Of a stretch of DNA of 64,000 nt, positions 11,190 through 20,866 are shown piece by piece. Position numbers and translations under genes: made by a program. Position 1 is the first letter of the stretch; every line of letters begins with the position of its first letter. Below the pieces are notes generated by a model, which did no database searches, was not told where the DNA came from, and saw only the letters and a program-made list of their open reading frames with translations. Location of the stretch: positions 10,998,047 to 11,062,046 of the forward strand of contig CM026570.1 in assembly GCA_015143295.1 (NCBI GenBank), read 5' to 3'. This DNA is from Tetracentron sinense (Eukaryota; Streptophyta; Magnoliopsida; Trochodendrales; Trochodendraceae).

Positions 11190-11247
11190 GTTGTTTTTTT
11201 TTTTTAGAGAATTAAAAGTGGATAAAGGTTAAACAGGAAGAAAGTTA

Positions 11248-11431
11248 TGTTAAGACAGCTATTAGATGGATACTAATTCTGTAATTAGTAATTATTATAA
11301 TTAGTAGTTTTCTTCATTGTACTTAGTTGCCTGTAAAGGTTGCTTGTTCTACACTCTTATATACTTGTATAAATATATCTCTCACAGAGAAGAATAAAAA
11401 ATCATTAAGGGATTAGAACCCTAAACTTTAT
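11248..11431 (+). repeat. 5' LTR of the copia element
   Basis: It starts TGTTAAGACAGC and ends just before the primer site. It contains TATAAATATATC near 11368 as a likely TATA box and AGAAGAATAAAAAATC near the end as a possible polyadenylation region. The exact right end is uncertain because no CA terminus is clear. Confidence 0.6.
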
Positions 11432-11433
11432 CT

Positions 11434-11445
11434 TGGTATCAAAGC
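11434..11445 (+). other. Primer-binding site (initiator Met-tRNA type)
   Basis: TGGTATCAAAGC differs by one base from the standard plant copia site TGGTATCAGAGC, complementary to the 3' end of initiator methionine tRNA. Confidence 0.7.
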
Positions 11446-11783
11446 AAGGTTTTGCTGCTGCCCATACCACCACGACACCATTGTTGCCGCCCAAATCACA
11501 CTACTGCCGTTGCTGCCCATACCACCATTAGTATTCAATCCACCCAAATCACACCATTGCCGCCCAAAATTGCTGCCGCCCAGATCATACCACTGTTGCT
11601 CATACCGTCCAACCTTTAATCCACCATTGTCATCCAACCTTAAACCCATAATTGTTGTTGATGCCCATACCGTCCACCCTTTAATCCATCATTGTTGTCC
11701 AACTTTTAAACCCATACTTGAACCAACAATGACCACCGAATCCTACTATTCAATCCACCTTTAATCCTTTTTTTTTTTTTTTT

Positions 11784-12128
11784 AGTAAATCACACTGACT
11801 ACCCTTGAGGTTTGGCGAAATTGCAGTCACCTCCCCTCTTGTTACAAAAATTGCACTGCCCTCCCCTACAGATTGGTTAAGTTGACTCCGTTAGCATAAA
11901 ACATTCTTTCACATTTTTGTCCCTCACTTATGTTTATTATTCTATTCCATATACCATGTTCATCTTCTCCAAAACTCTCAATAGAAACCCTTACTAAAAT
12001 TAAAAATGAAAAATTCGTGAAACAACTGAGAACAGCATAAAGAAATAAAACCCAAAACCCAGATTTGCCTAAGGATCCCACATTGCATGATTCTGCAACT
12101 TAGAAGAGAATCAGCATGTCTTAAGTAG

Positions 12129-12187
<59 letters not shown>

Positions 12188-12770
12188 TTATGAATTACCA
12201 TAGTGGGCGTAGGTGTAGACACCTACTTTGATATGAGTTTTCTCAACTCTGTTGGAAAGGAGCCCTATCTTTCTCTCTCTGTTTTTGCTGTGTGAGTAAA
12301 GGTCAAAGAGCAACATGGGGTAGCCCAAAGAATAAACCCTTGAAGTTGAAACTTGAAAGGCTTCTAGAATCTGAGATATTTGGAAAATTCTATACTTAAT
12401 TAATTCTCCTTGAATTGAAAATCTCTTCCATATGTTTTGTCTGCAATGCATTACTCAATTGGTTGAATTACCATGGTGGACGTAGGTGTAGACACCCTTT
12501 ACTTAACCACAGTTACGTTGATGTTAAATTGTTTTTGTTAGTAAAAAATAATTTTTTATGTTATTGATATTTTGAGGGTAATTTGGGTATTTTAAAATAT
12601 TCAAAGCATGACATCATCATAATTCATCCATGCTAGTAATGGCATATTAATGGAAGGAGAAATCTGTTACCAACAATAAAAGCATAGGGGAGGGCAATGT
12701 AATTTTTGAAACAAGAGGGGAGGTTCCTGCAATTTCGCCAAACCTCAGGGGAGGTAAGTGTAATTTACCC
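11784..12770. mobile_element. MULE-like element inside the copia leader
   Basis: Terminal inverted repeats of about 95 bp: GTAAATCACACTGACTACCC on the left against the complement of GTAAATTACACTTACCTCCC on the right, both continuing with GAGGTTTGGCGAAATTGCAG. Each side is flanked by a run of ten or more T, which could be a 9-bp all-T target duplication of Mutator type. The roughly 790-bp interior has a (GA)n tract (about 12129-12182) and a 35-bp repeat (GAATTACCATAGTGGGCGTA at 12191 and a near copy at 12466). No transposase is seen. Two minus-strand ORFs inside are unrecognised, so cargo from a host gene is possible but unproven. Confidence 0.65.
12129..12182. repeat. (GA)n microsatellite
   Basis: An uninterrupted run of about 27 GA units inside the MULE-like element. 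Confidence 0.9.
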
Positions 12771-13019
12771 TTTTTTTTTTAATACCACTCCATTAATTCG
12801 AACCCTCCACCATTATTACATACCACCACATTAATCCATACCATTACCACCACCGAATCCATACCTTTACCTACCATTAGTCCTTAGCTTCCAATAATCT
12901 ATACCATACCATACCATCCCTTTACCAATCATACCATACCATCCAACCATACCATACCGAATCCATACCACTGAACCTATACCAAATCCATACCATTAAA
13001 TTCAACCATTAATCCAACC

Positions 13020-13345
13020 ATGACCACCGACCAACCTGAATGCTCACCCGAATCCTCACAGGCCATGTTGGCTCGCCTGTGTACTCATTGTGGTGAAAAT
13101 GGACATAGCAAGTCACGTTGCTATGAGTTAATTGGATATCCAGAATGGTGGGATCCTGCCAAAGCACCGAGCAAACGAAATTCAAAGTCGAATCCTTGTG
13201 CCTCTGATGTTGTTGCTGAATGATCTAGTTTGATTGCTATTTTAGGTAACTCTGGTAAAGCTCTTAATGTTTCTGCATCCAATAAGAATAGTACATGGAT
13301 TATTGATTTTGGTGCTACAGATCACATGACCTTTGTTATTAATCA
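13020..13345 (+). pseudogene. copia gag zinc knuckle and protease remnant
   Basis: The frame at 13020-13223 has a CCHC knuckle (C-x2-C-x4-H-x4-C in CTHCGENGHSKSRC) followed by the GYPEWWDP tail typical of plant copia gag. The N-terminal gag core is absent. After a stop, the protease motif reads WIIDFGATDHM, where the usual Ser after the catalytic Asp is Phe. The protein would be nonfunctional. Confidence 0.75.
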
Positions 13346-13699
13346 TATTCAGCCTATAAAGTTGCCTAAATAACCTATAGTGTCCACAGCTAATGGTACT
13401 CTCTCTCCTGTGATTGGAGAAGGTTCAATTACATTGAATAAGAATTTGAATTTGGACTCTATTTTGGTTGTTCTTTCCCTCAACTATAACTTGTTGTCTA
13501 TTGCTCAAATAACTTGTACTCTACTCTGCATTGTATTGTGATTTTTTGGCCTAACCATTGTGTTTTTAAAGACATCCGAACTCAGAGGATAATTGGTTAT
13601 AGTACTAGAAAGGGAAAACTCTATCATCTTGATCTAACGCCGACAAGTTCGAATCAGTTGGTCGGCTCAAGCATTCTCAGTTGATAGATCAGCGCATCT

Positions 13700-14369
13700 A
13701 CAGAATTTCAAAATTTGGTTGTGGTATCGGCGTTTAGGCCATGCTTCTTTTGGGTATTTAAGAAAATTATTTCTGAAATTATTTGTGCAGTCGAATGTTT
13801 CTGATTTCAAGTCTGACATTTGTGACTTAGCTAAAAGTCATCGTGTTTCCTACCCAATTAGTATGAAGAAAAGTCCAGTACCATTTATGGTTATTTATTT
13901 TGATGTCTGGGGTCCAGCAAAGATTTCTTCTTTGAGTGGTGCACATTGGTTTGTTTCATTTATTGATGATTGTACTCACATGACTTGGATCTATTTAATG
14001 AAATCAAAAAATAAAGTCAGCTCTATCTTTCAGAAATTTCACAAGGCAATAGCCACTCAATATCAATTTCATATACAGGTTGTTCGCACTAATAATGGTG
14101 AAGAATTCGTTAATCAGGACTTGAAACAGTATCTGCAGCTGCATGGTATTACTCATCAGACAACTTGCCCCTACACCCCTTAACAAAATGGGGTTACAGA
14201 GGCAAGAATCTTCATCTTCTCGAAGTTGTTCGTGCTTCCTTGTTTGGGGCTCACGTGCCCACCAGTTATTGGGGTGAAGCTGTCATCGCTGCGGCCTACC
14301 TCATCAACCGAGTACCTTCCAGTTCCAAACAACTTCAGACCCCTTGGATATTTTACATGAAGCTGTAAG
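13700..14369 (+). pseudogene. copia integrase remnant, N-terminal and core part
   Basis: Begins with the pre-integrase motif WYRRLGHASFGYL and a Cys-containing SDICDLAKSHR block. The core shows FDVWGP (first catalytic Asp) and FIDDCTHMTW. The second acidic site reads RTNNGEEF where RTDNGGEF is expected, so the catalytic Asp is lost. A stop at 14182 and a one-base indel near 14343 break the frame before the solo LTR insertion. Confidence 0.8.
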
Positions 14370-14930
14370 TGTAATGACCCAACTTCTGATTACCAGATAT
14401 TGTGTTGTTAGCACCTAAATATGTAAAATGTGTGAGTTAAGACTATATATATATACATAGTGGAAGGTGAGACCCTAAGAATTTAGATTTCAGATCATAA
14501 TATCGATCAATCGGGACAGAAGTTCTAAAATCTGACATTAACAGAAATGAAAGCTCACCCAAATTTATACTACTCTTGCAGAGTAAGAGCAGGCTAATAG
14601 AGATAGAAGCGGTTGTCTCTTTTAGAGGTGTGGAGTTTTGTATATTTGTATAAAGAGTGAAAATGGAGATATCATCAGAGGTATATTTTGGGTTTGAGGT
14701 TAATGTTGTAATACAAACTTTAGTAGAAAGTGATGAAAATTTTGGTGTATAAAGTAGATTGTACATATGTAAATAGTTGCTCTGATGAATCATATTATAT
14801 AGGTGAGTTTGGAAGTTCAAATCTTTATTATGTGTTATGAAGAATGATTAAATATTTTATAATATGAGCCAAGAGATTGAATGAGAACTCACACCCTGAG
14901 ATTCGAGAGTTTGGGTTTCAGGGTGTGACA
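14370..14930. mobile_element. Solo LTR nested in the copia integrase
   Basis: A 561-bp block starts TGTAATGACCCAACT and ends GGGTGTGACA, canonical TG...CA LTR termini of a type common in plant retrotransposons. Integrase coding homology stops at its left border (DILHEAV) and resumes at its right border (APIVPNLSPKVFGC). Flanking 5-mers GTAAG and GATAG could be a diverged target duplication. It has a TATATATATA tract near 14444. No internal domain accompanies it, hence a solo LTR. Confidence 0.75.
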
Positions 14931-15185
14931 GATAGTGCCCCTATAGTGCCGAATTTGTCACCTAAAGTTTTTGGGTGTGTAGCATCCGTACATCTTCACA
15001 AGCCCTTGCGAAGTAAATTGAAACCTCGACCTCTCCGGTGTGTATTTGTTGGCTACGCCCCACATCAAAAAGGTTATCGGTGTTATCACCCCCTTTCTCG
15101 AAAAATATGTCACTCTAGACATCACCTTTCATGTATTACTCTAGCCCCGAGTCTCCACCTTAGGGAGAGAGTAGCAATGAAGTGA
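14931..15185 (+). pseudogene. copia integrase C-terminal remnant
   Basis: Resumes with SPKVFGCVASVHL and LKPRPLRCVFVGYAPHQKGY, the motif block after the integrase core of plant copia elements. The frame ends at 15185 with a TGA and the linker beyond is frameshifted. Confidence 0.8.
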
Positions 15186-15689
15186 GCAATGAAGAAGTAC
15201 AGACTCCGAATCACCCCCCAGACACCTTGGATTCTCACAGTAGTGAAGCCGAAGTTCGTTTTGAACCGTTCAAGCAAAATCCAAATTTCTGTACTGAACC
15301 GAGCTATTGGCCAGGAGCAACCGATCGATCGGCGATGCACAACCGATCACTCGACCAGGAGTGGCCGATCGATCGGTAGTTGGAGGAAAATTCTGAAGCT
15401 ATACCACACGTGTCAGAGATCCCCTGTCAAGTTGTACCACTTAACCAATTGCCCTCTGAAGCCGAAGTCGAATACACTCTTGAGCCCCAAGTGAGTTTTG
15501 AACCCCACATTAAATTGCTACTTGATCGAGTTACTAGATGAATACCTAGAGTAACCTATGAACCTATTCTTAGTTCCAAAACTAAGTATCCCTTGAGTAA
15601 CTTTGTATCTTACCATAGACTGTCAAAGGAAGGTGAATCATTTGTGAATCAATTATCTACTATATCTATTCCTAGTAGTGTGCAAAATG

Positions 15690-16520
15690 TTTTGCGTGAT
15701 CTCAGGTGGAATCAAGAAATGAAGGCTCTCCAAAAGAACTCAACGTGGGAAATTTTTGAGTTACCTAAGTAAAGAAACCCGTTGGATGCAGGTGAGTCTA
15801 CACCATTAAACATAAAGTCGATGGAATTATCGAAAGATTCAAAGCCAGAATCGTTGCCAAATGGTACACACAAACGTACAGAATTGACTATGAAGAGACG
15901 TTCGCATCAGTGACCAAAATTAACACAGTTCGTATTCTGTTATCTATGGCTGTGAATCTTGATTGGCCATTACACCAGTTTAATGTGAAGAATGAGTTCC
16001 TGCATGGAGATCTCAAAGAAGAAGTATATATGGAGTTACCTCCTGGATGTAATATGCGGACTAAAAAAAAAAAAAAGGTATGTAGGCTGAGGAAGTCCCT
16101 GTATAGCTTGAAGCAATCCCCTAGAGTGTGGTGCGGAAGGTTCACGAATACTATGAAGGAATTTAGATACAGACAAAGTAACTTAGATTACACTCTCTTC
16201 TTAAAGCATAATCAAGAAAAGATCACTGCTCTTATTGTGTATATTGATGATATGGTAGTAACTGAGAATTATCTAGAAGAGAAGAAAGCATTACAGGATC
16301 ACCTTGCCCGTGAGTTCGAAATGAAGGATCTTGATCTATTGAAATATTTCCTAGGAATTGAAGTTTCAAGATCAAAGAAATGTATTTTTCTTTCTCAACG
16401 AAAATATGCCTTAGATTTGTTGAAGGAAACTGGTTTGACAGCTTGTAGCCTGATTTGGCTTATGCACCAAGTGTCATCAGTCAGTTCATGCACTCCCCTA
16501 GTGAAGAACATATGAATGTT
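15690..16520 (+). pseudogene. copia reverse transcriptase remnant
   Basis: The N-terminal motif WNQEMKALQKNSTWEIFELP is followed by an in-frame stop. The frame at 15910-16515 holds NVKNEFLHGDLKEEVYMELP (first catalytic Asp changed to Asn), KSLYSLKQSPRVW and the YIDDM active site, then KYFLGIEV. An A12 run near 16062-16077 falls inside the coding part. Homology jumps from LLKETGLTAC to a piece much nearer RNase H, so roughly 100 residues are deleted. Confidence 0.85.
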
Positions 16521-16819
16521 GTAGTTCGTATATTGCGCTACTTGAAGTCATTCCCTGGAAAGGGAATTATATTTACAAAATGAGAGAATTTGAACATTGA
16601 ATGTTACACCGATACTGATTAGGCTGGTTCAATAGATGATAGACGTTCTATGTCCGGATATTTCACGTTTTTATGAAGGAATCTAGTTACTTGGCGAAGT
16701 AAAAAAACAGGAAGTAGTAGCTAGATCCAGTGCTGAAGCCGAATACATGGGAATGGCTAAGGAAGTATACGAGTTACTGTGAATCAGAAATTTAATACAA
16801 GATTTACGAATCGAGCCGG
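16521..16819 (+). pseudogene. copia RNase H remnant
   Basis: Frame-broken homology covers the RILRYLKSFPGKGI block, AGSIDDRRSMSGYFTF, RSSAEAEYMGMA and a final ELL-IRNLIQDL block. It is truncated at about 16819, where the MITE duplicate starts. Confidence 0.7.
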
Positions 16820-16820
16820 C

Positions 16821-17327
16821 CAGCCTCACCAACTTAACAAAAAAAGAAGGGAGAGAGAAATATTATTTTATTATTTGTGTGGAAAAACAAGAAAGGAAGG
16901 GAGAGAGAAAAATTATTTTAGAGTAATGATAGGCGTACCCATGAAATCCATTTCTAAACCTAAGGCACCACCTCATTGGTGGATGTCCCCCCCTCCCTCT
17001 TCAATACTCACCAACTGTGATGAGTATTTAAGAGGGGGGGTGCATCCACCAATGAGGTGGTGCCTTAGGTTTGGAAATGGATTTCATGAGTATGTGAACT
17101 ATTTTCCATTATTTTATTATTTGTGTGGGACCACAAAAATAGGAAGGGAGAGATGAAGATTTGGTTTAGTGAGTGTACAGTACTCACCAAGTTTTTGAAG
17201 AGGCTGCTGGAGACCCATTTTTGCCATTTTTGTCATTTTTAGTGAGGCTGCTAGAAATGCTCTAAGGGTTTTTTTTTTTTTTTTTTTTGGAGAATTAAAA
17301 GTGGATAAAGGTTAAACAGGAAGAAAG
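16821..17327. repeat. Right copy of the MITE block flanking copia
   Basis: Starting CAGCCTCACCAACTTAAC, this block repeats 10577-11247 in direct orientation, lacking the nested foldback at 10686 but keeping a full-length foldback at 16921-17104. It ends AAGAAAGTTA like the left copy; the left continues into the LTR and the right into AATATTTGGCAG. Confidence 0.7.
16921..17104. mobile_element. Foldback MITE, AGTAATGATAGGCGTACC family
   Basis: Arms of about 85 bp carry CCTAAGGCACCACCTCATTG and its complement around a short loop. The version in the left block (10911-11018) has lost the loop and most of the inner arms. Its outer motif (GATAGGCGTAC, AACTATTT) resembles the CAGTGATTAGC family. Confidence 0.65.
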
Positions 17328-17329
17328 TT

Positions 17330-17608
17330 AATATTTGGCAGAGCTCCTCTTTCTAATGGGGATAAGTACCATTATGTCACCCTAAATAAAATAAATCACC
17401 TAAGAGGTCATGATTTGAAAAGTTTTACCAAATAAGGTATGTATTCCAATATTACCCTTATTAGTGTTTGGTTTTTGTATGCATAGTTAAGAGGTAAATA
17501 TGTCAAAAGCATGTCCTTTTAGGGAATAAAAATACCAAGTATGCTCCCCAACTGATTTTGGAGCAAATAACTTCTCCCAAGTTATTCAACAAATACGATG
17601 CTCTCCCC
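17330..17608. other. Intergenic, no gene
   Basis: Low-complexity AT-rich sequence; nothing recognisable. Confidence 0.4.
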
Positions 17609-18038
17609 TAGGGCTGTCAATGGACCAGAATCGGCTCGGATCTGCCTATATCCGAATCTGATCCAATTACAGATCCGAATCTGATAAAATATTCGTTGGG
17701 TTCTGAGCTACCCAATCCGAATCCGACTATATTTTAAAGATCCGAATCCGATCTGATCTTTAAAGTATAAAAGTTACTTATTTAACTCCAATTAATGTTA
17801 ATTTTTTTAATATTAATACTTTATGCATGGAAAATGTATGTAATATATCTAAAATGATTTTTAAAAGTTATTATAATTTGATCGGATTTTAATCGGATCG
17901 GATCACCCTATATCCAAATCCGATCTAGTTATAATCGGATTCCACCCTTGTGATCCGAATCCGATCCGGCGGATCACTAATAGGGTCCAAAATCCTTCTA
18001 ATCGGATCCAGATCCAAATCCGATCCATTGACAGCCCG
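17609..18038. mobile_element. hAT-type MITE rich in ATCCGAATCCGAT repeats
   Basis: Starts TAGGGCTGTCAATGG and ends CCATTGACAGCCC, with the same reiterated ATCCGAATC(C/T)GAT content and AT-rich centre as 9676-10163. No clear 8-bp duplication remains, so it is probably older or altered at its right end. Confidence 0.7.
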
Positions 18039-18655
18039 AATGATAGCTCGATAGAGTAAGTTTGAAGAATGCATGACATGGCATAAGAGCAAAGAGTAGT
18101 TGCCACTGATTTGATCATGAAGTTCGACATGCACTTTGTTAGCTTTCTAGGTGATGTTTCTAATCTATACTTTCTCGAAGCTATCGAGTAAAGTGCTCAC
18201 ATCTGAAATGTTGGGATGGATACCTTGCGTATCCCGTGAATGGCAGCTTCTATTAATTAGTAGATTTCAGATCTATTTTCACAATGACTTTGATCAGATG
18301 AAGATTCTTTGCTAGTTTTATTCCTGTCATGGAGACATTCAGCTTCTAATCTTTTAGGGGGTTCCAGGATGACAGGTATTGAAATGCAGCTGTAGATCTT
18401 TCCATGGCCCTTAACCGATCGATTATGATGGGGCTTAAATTGCTTCACAAGAGCCTGGGGTGAAGTATATGGCATTTTAGTCATGCATAATCTGTACTGT
18501 TTGCTATTTTGATTGAAATTTCATATATGGTTTCCTTCAAGTTAGAGTATGAATAGAACTTGTTGGTCTAGGTTGTCGGTTACCAACTTATTTGGGACAA
18601 CATTTTGGACTTATAATCTTGGCATAGTGGAAGCTCTCGGATTGTTTTCGCTCAA
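18039..18655. other. Intergenic, no gene recognised
   Basis: Slightly less AT-rich sequence with several open frames up to 75 codons but no recognisable motif. Confidence 0.3.
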
Positions 18656-18810
18656 TCCCAACATGGCAAATCATGTAAATATTTTCTTCTATCTCCCAAC
18701 ATGGCAAATCATGTAAATATTTTCGCTCAATCCCAACATGGCAAATCATGTAAATATTTTCTTCTATCTCCCAACATGGCAAATCATGTAAATATTTTCT
18801 TCTATCTGCT
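18656..18810. repeat. 38-bp minisatellite, four copies
   Basis: Four head-to-tail copies of a unit beginning CCCAACATGGCAAATCATGT and ending in alternating CTTCTATCT or CGCTCAAT variants. The alternation suggests a 76-bp higher-order unit duplicated once. Confidence 0.85.
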
Positions 18811-19832
18811 TATTTTCTTTTTCTTTTGATGCGGCCATGAAGCCCAAAATTGCACTTCAAGGAACCGCGTTTTCTATTGACAATGTGAATGCTCAAGAAC
18901 ATCATCACAACAAAACATATATAGATGGACGGAGTATATATTAGGAAATGTTTTATTGTAATAAAGTAAATGAGATATACTGTATCATTATCAGTGTATC
19001 TCATTGCATTAAATTAATATCAATTAGATTTGATTATGATGTGTAATGTTTCTATCTTGAGACTCATATGATCTCTATATAATCTTTAATGAGAGGTCAT
19101 TGTAATTCAAGTTTATCAATAAAATTATTTTTTATCATAACATCAGAAGAGGACAATTAGACCTTGCTTTAATTTGATTTTCCTTTAGAGGTGGCATTGC
19201 CGCCCGTTAAGTCTCCAACTCGTGCTCTGCCTTTTTTCACCCTTCTAAAATCCAGTTAACTCGACCCAACTCATTCTATCCTACTTAAACCCCTGTTTTG
19301 TAGCCTTGTAGGTCCCTTATGTGATCTTTCCATCAGAATGTGCCAACCTTTGGTCAAACGAATGCAACTAGTCAAAAGGTATTGATTGGGCCCTAGCAAG
19401 TGGCCATACAAAAGAAGAAATCCTTGAAATTGTTTCTTTAAAGCACAATTATTGGCATATGTCTCGCATTCAGATTCCAATTACTTTGGGCCCTTTGGCA
19501 TCACTCCCAAGCAATAATTCTCTATTCCCGGGATTAGAAACTCTTATAACCCCATTGAGGCAATATCAAGTTCACATAGACGTTTTTGGTCAATAGTGGC
19601 CCACCTTACAGGCCTACAAAGGCCTTATTTTCAGATTTACAGAAACCAGTATTTTGGCCCATAGAGGCCCATTTTAAGCTGAGGCATCATCTTCAGGCCT
19701 TTTAGTGGCCTACTCTCAGCCCAAAGAGGCTCTTCTCAAGAAGTGGAAAATGCTCAAGAGCATGGTTAATAAATTGAGATTAATTTTCAGGGAGCTCTGC
19801 ATCATGCGGAGCTCCCTTTTTTCACTACCGGG
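18811..19832. other. Intergenic, no gene recognised
   Basis: Contains AT-rich DNA followed (about 19480-19740) by many GGCCCA/GGCCT words, as in degenerated transposon ends. No ORF with family features. Confidence 0.3.
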
Positions 19833-20330
19833 TAGGACTGCAGAAAGCCTGATCGACCCGTTAGTGCGGCTCGGCTTGGCCCAGTTCAGCCCGAGATCAG
19901 CCCAAAATTTAGGCTCGAACGGGCCAAGCCAAGCCTAAAAAAAAGCCCAAAAACTCAATCGGCTATCAAGCCGAGCTAGGGCCAACCCCTGTGTGGCTCG
20001 GCTTGGCCCGGCTCAATTGAGGTTTGGTTCGGCCTGAACTCGACTCGGCTCGAATATTATTAAAAAATAATAATAATAAATTAAAATATTATTTATAAAT
20101 ATCATTATTATATATATAAATAATATAAAATATTATTATTTTAAAAAAGGATTCAAGCGGAGCTCGAGCCAAGCCCGACTCGAGCTTGAATCAATTCGGG
20201 TTGAGCCGAGCTTCGAGCCACGATTTTGAATTCGGGCCGCGCTTTCAAGCTCCATTTCGGGCCGAGCCGAGCTTCAGGCCTCGATCAAATCCTTTCAAGC
20301 CACGTCAAGCCAGGCCTGAATACAGCCCTA
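19833..20330. mobile_element. hAT-type MITE with perfect 8-bp target duplication
   Basis: The element begins TAGGACTGCAG and ends ATACAGCCCTA, flanked on both sides by CTACCGGG (19825-19832 and 20331-20338). The halves are rich in GGCTCGGCTTGGCC words in inverted arrangement around an AT core, so the transcript would fold on itself. The intact duplication indicates a fairly recent insertion. Same type as 25986-26524. Confidence 0.85.
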
Positions 20331-20639
20331 CTACCGGGTGGCAAATGTGTAATTATTGATAATTACACATTTGCCACTCATAGATTATACTTTTTCTAGC
20401 CATACGGTTTACGGTTTATGATATGTTGGTGATATCATACTCAGATTTCCAGATAGTAGGAAAAGGATCTCCCAATGGAAGAGATTCAAGCAAAAGTACC
20501 TGTTTGGTTCAATGTGATTACACGATCACAACCATCCAAGTGATTATTTGTTTGGTAGGAGAAACAAGCTGTTCTCGACCACATTTGGTAGATCTACTAT
20601 CTAGGACCCATGAAAATGGTCTCTCAATTCTTAAGGATT

Positions 20640-20866
20640 GTAGCTTAGTGTCCCTTTATAATTTGTAAATTTGAAGTAAAACACTGAGAACTTCATTGAA
20701 AGTGGAATTAAAGCAATGACAAGAGTCCATATTTGCCCCCAACATGGAAGCCCCAGATTAGTTGTAGTAGTAGTAGTAGCAGCAGCAGTAGAAGTACCTA
20801 GAGTAGCAGCAGGAGCGGTAGAAGTAGAAGTACCCAGAGGATTGTTCATGATAGCAACGATGCAAA
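20640..20866. other. Conserved 3' flank of KCS-2
   Basis: Matches the 3' flank of KCS-1 (about 2990-3120 and 3714-3762), including AAAACACTGAGAACTT and AAAGTGGAATTAAA. It contains a GTAGTAGTAGCAGCAGCAGT tract (20764-20790) where KCS-1 carries inserted DNA and the MULE-type MITE. Confidence 0.6.

Larger units (their letters stand above)
11248..16819 (+). mobile_element. Decayed Ty1/copia retrotransposon, 3' end lost
   Basis: In order: a 5' LTR (11248-11431), a Met-tRNA primer site (11434-11445), a CCATACC-rich leader, a zinc-knuckle gag remnant, protease, integrase, reverse transcriptase and RNase H. The domain order integrase before reverse transcriptase identifies copia. It is interrupted by a MULE-like element (11784-12770) and a solo LTR (14370-14930). 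Homology stops inside RNase H at about 16819, where a duplicate of the left flanking MITE block begins; no 3' LTR is seen. Stops, frameshifts and mutated catalytic residues make it inactive. Confidence 0.85.

Noticed and set aside
14443..14820. 125-codon minus-strand ORF
   Set aside because: It falls inside the nested solo LTR and has no domain.
18654..18810. CRISPR-like regular repeats
   Set aside because: The units are head-to-tail without unique spacers and the genome is a plant; it is a minisatellite.
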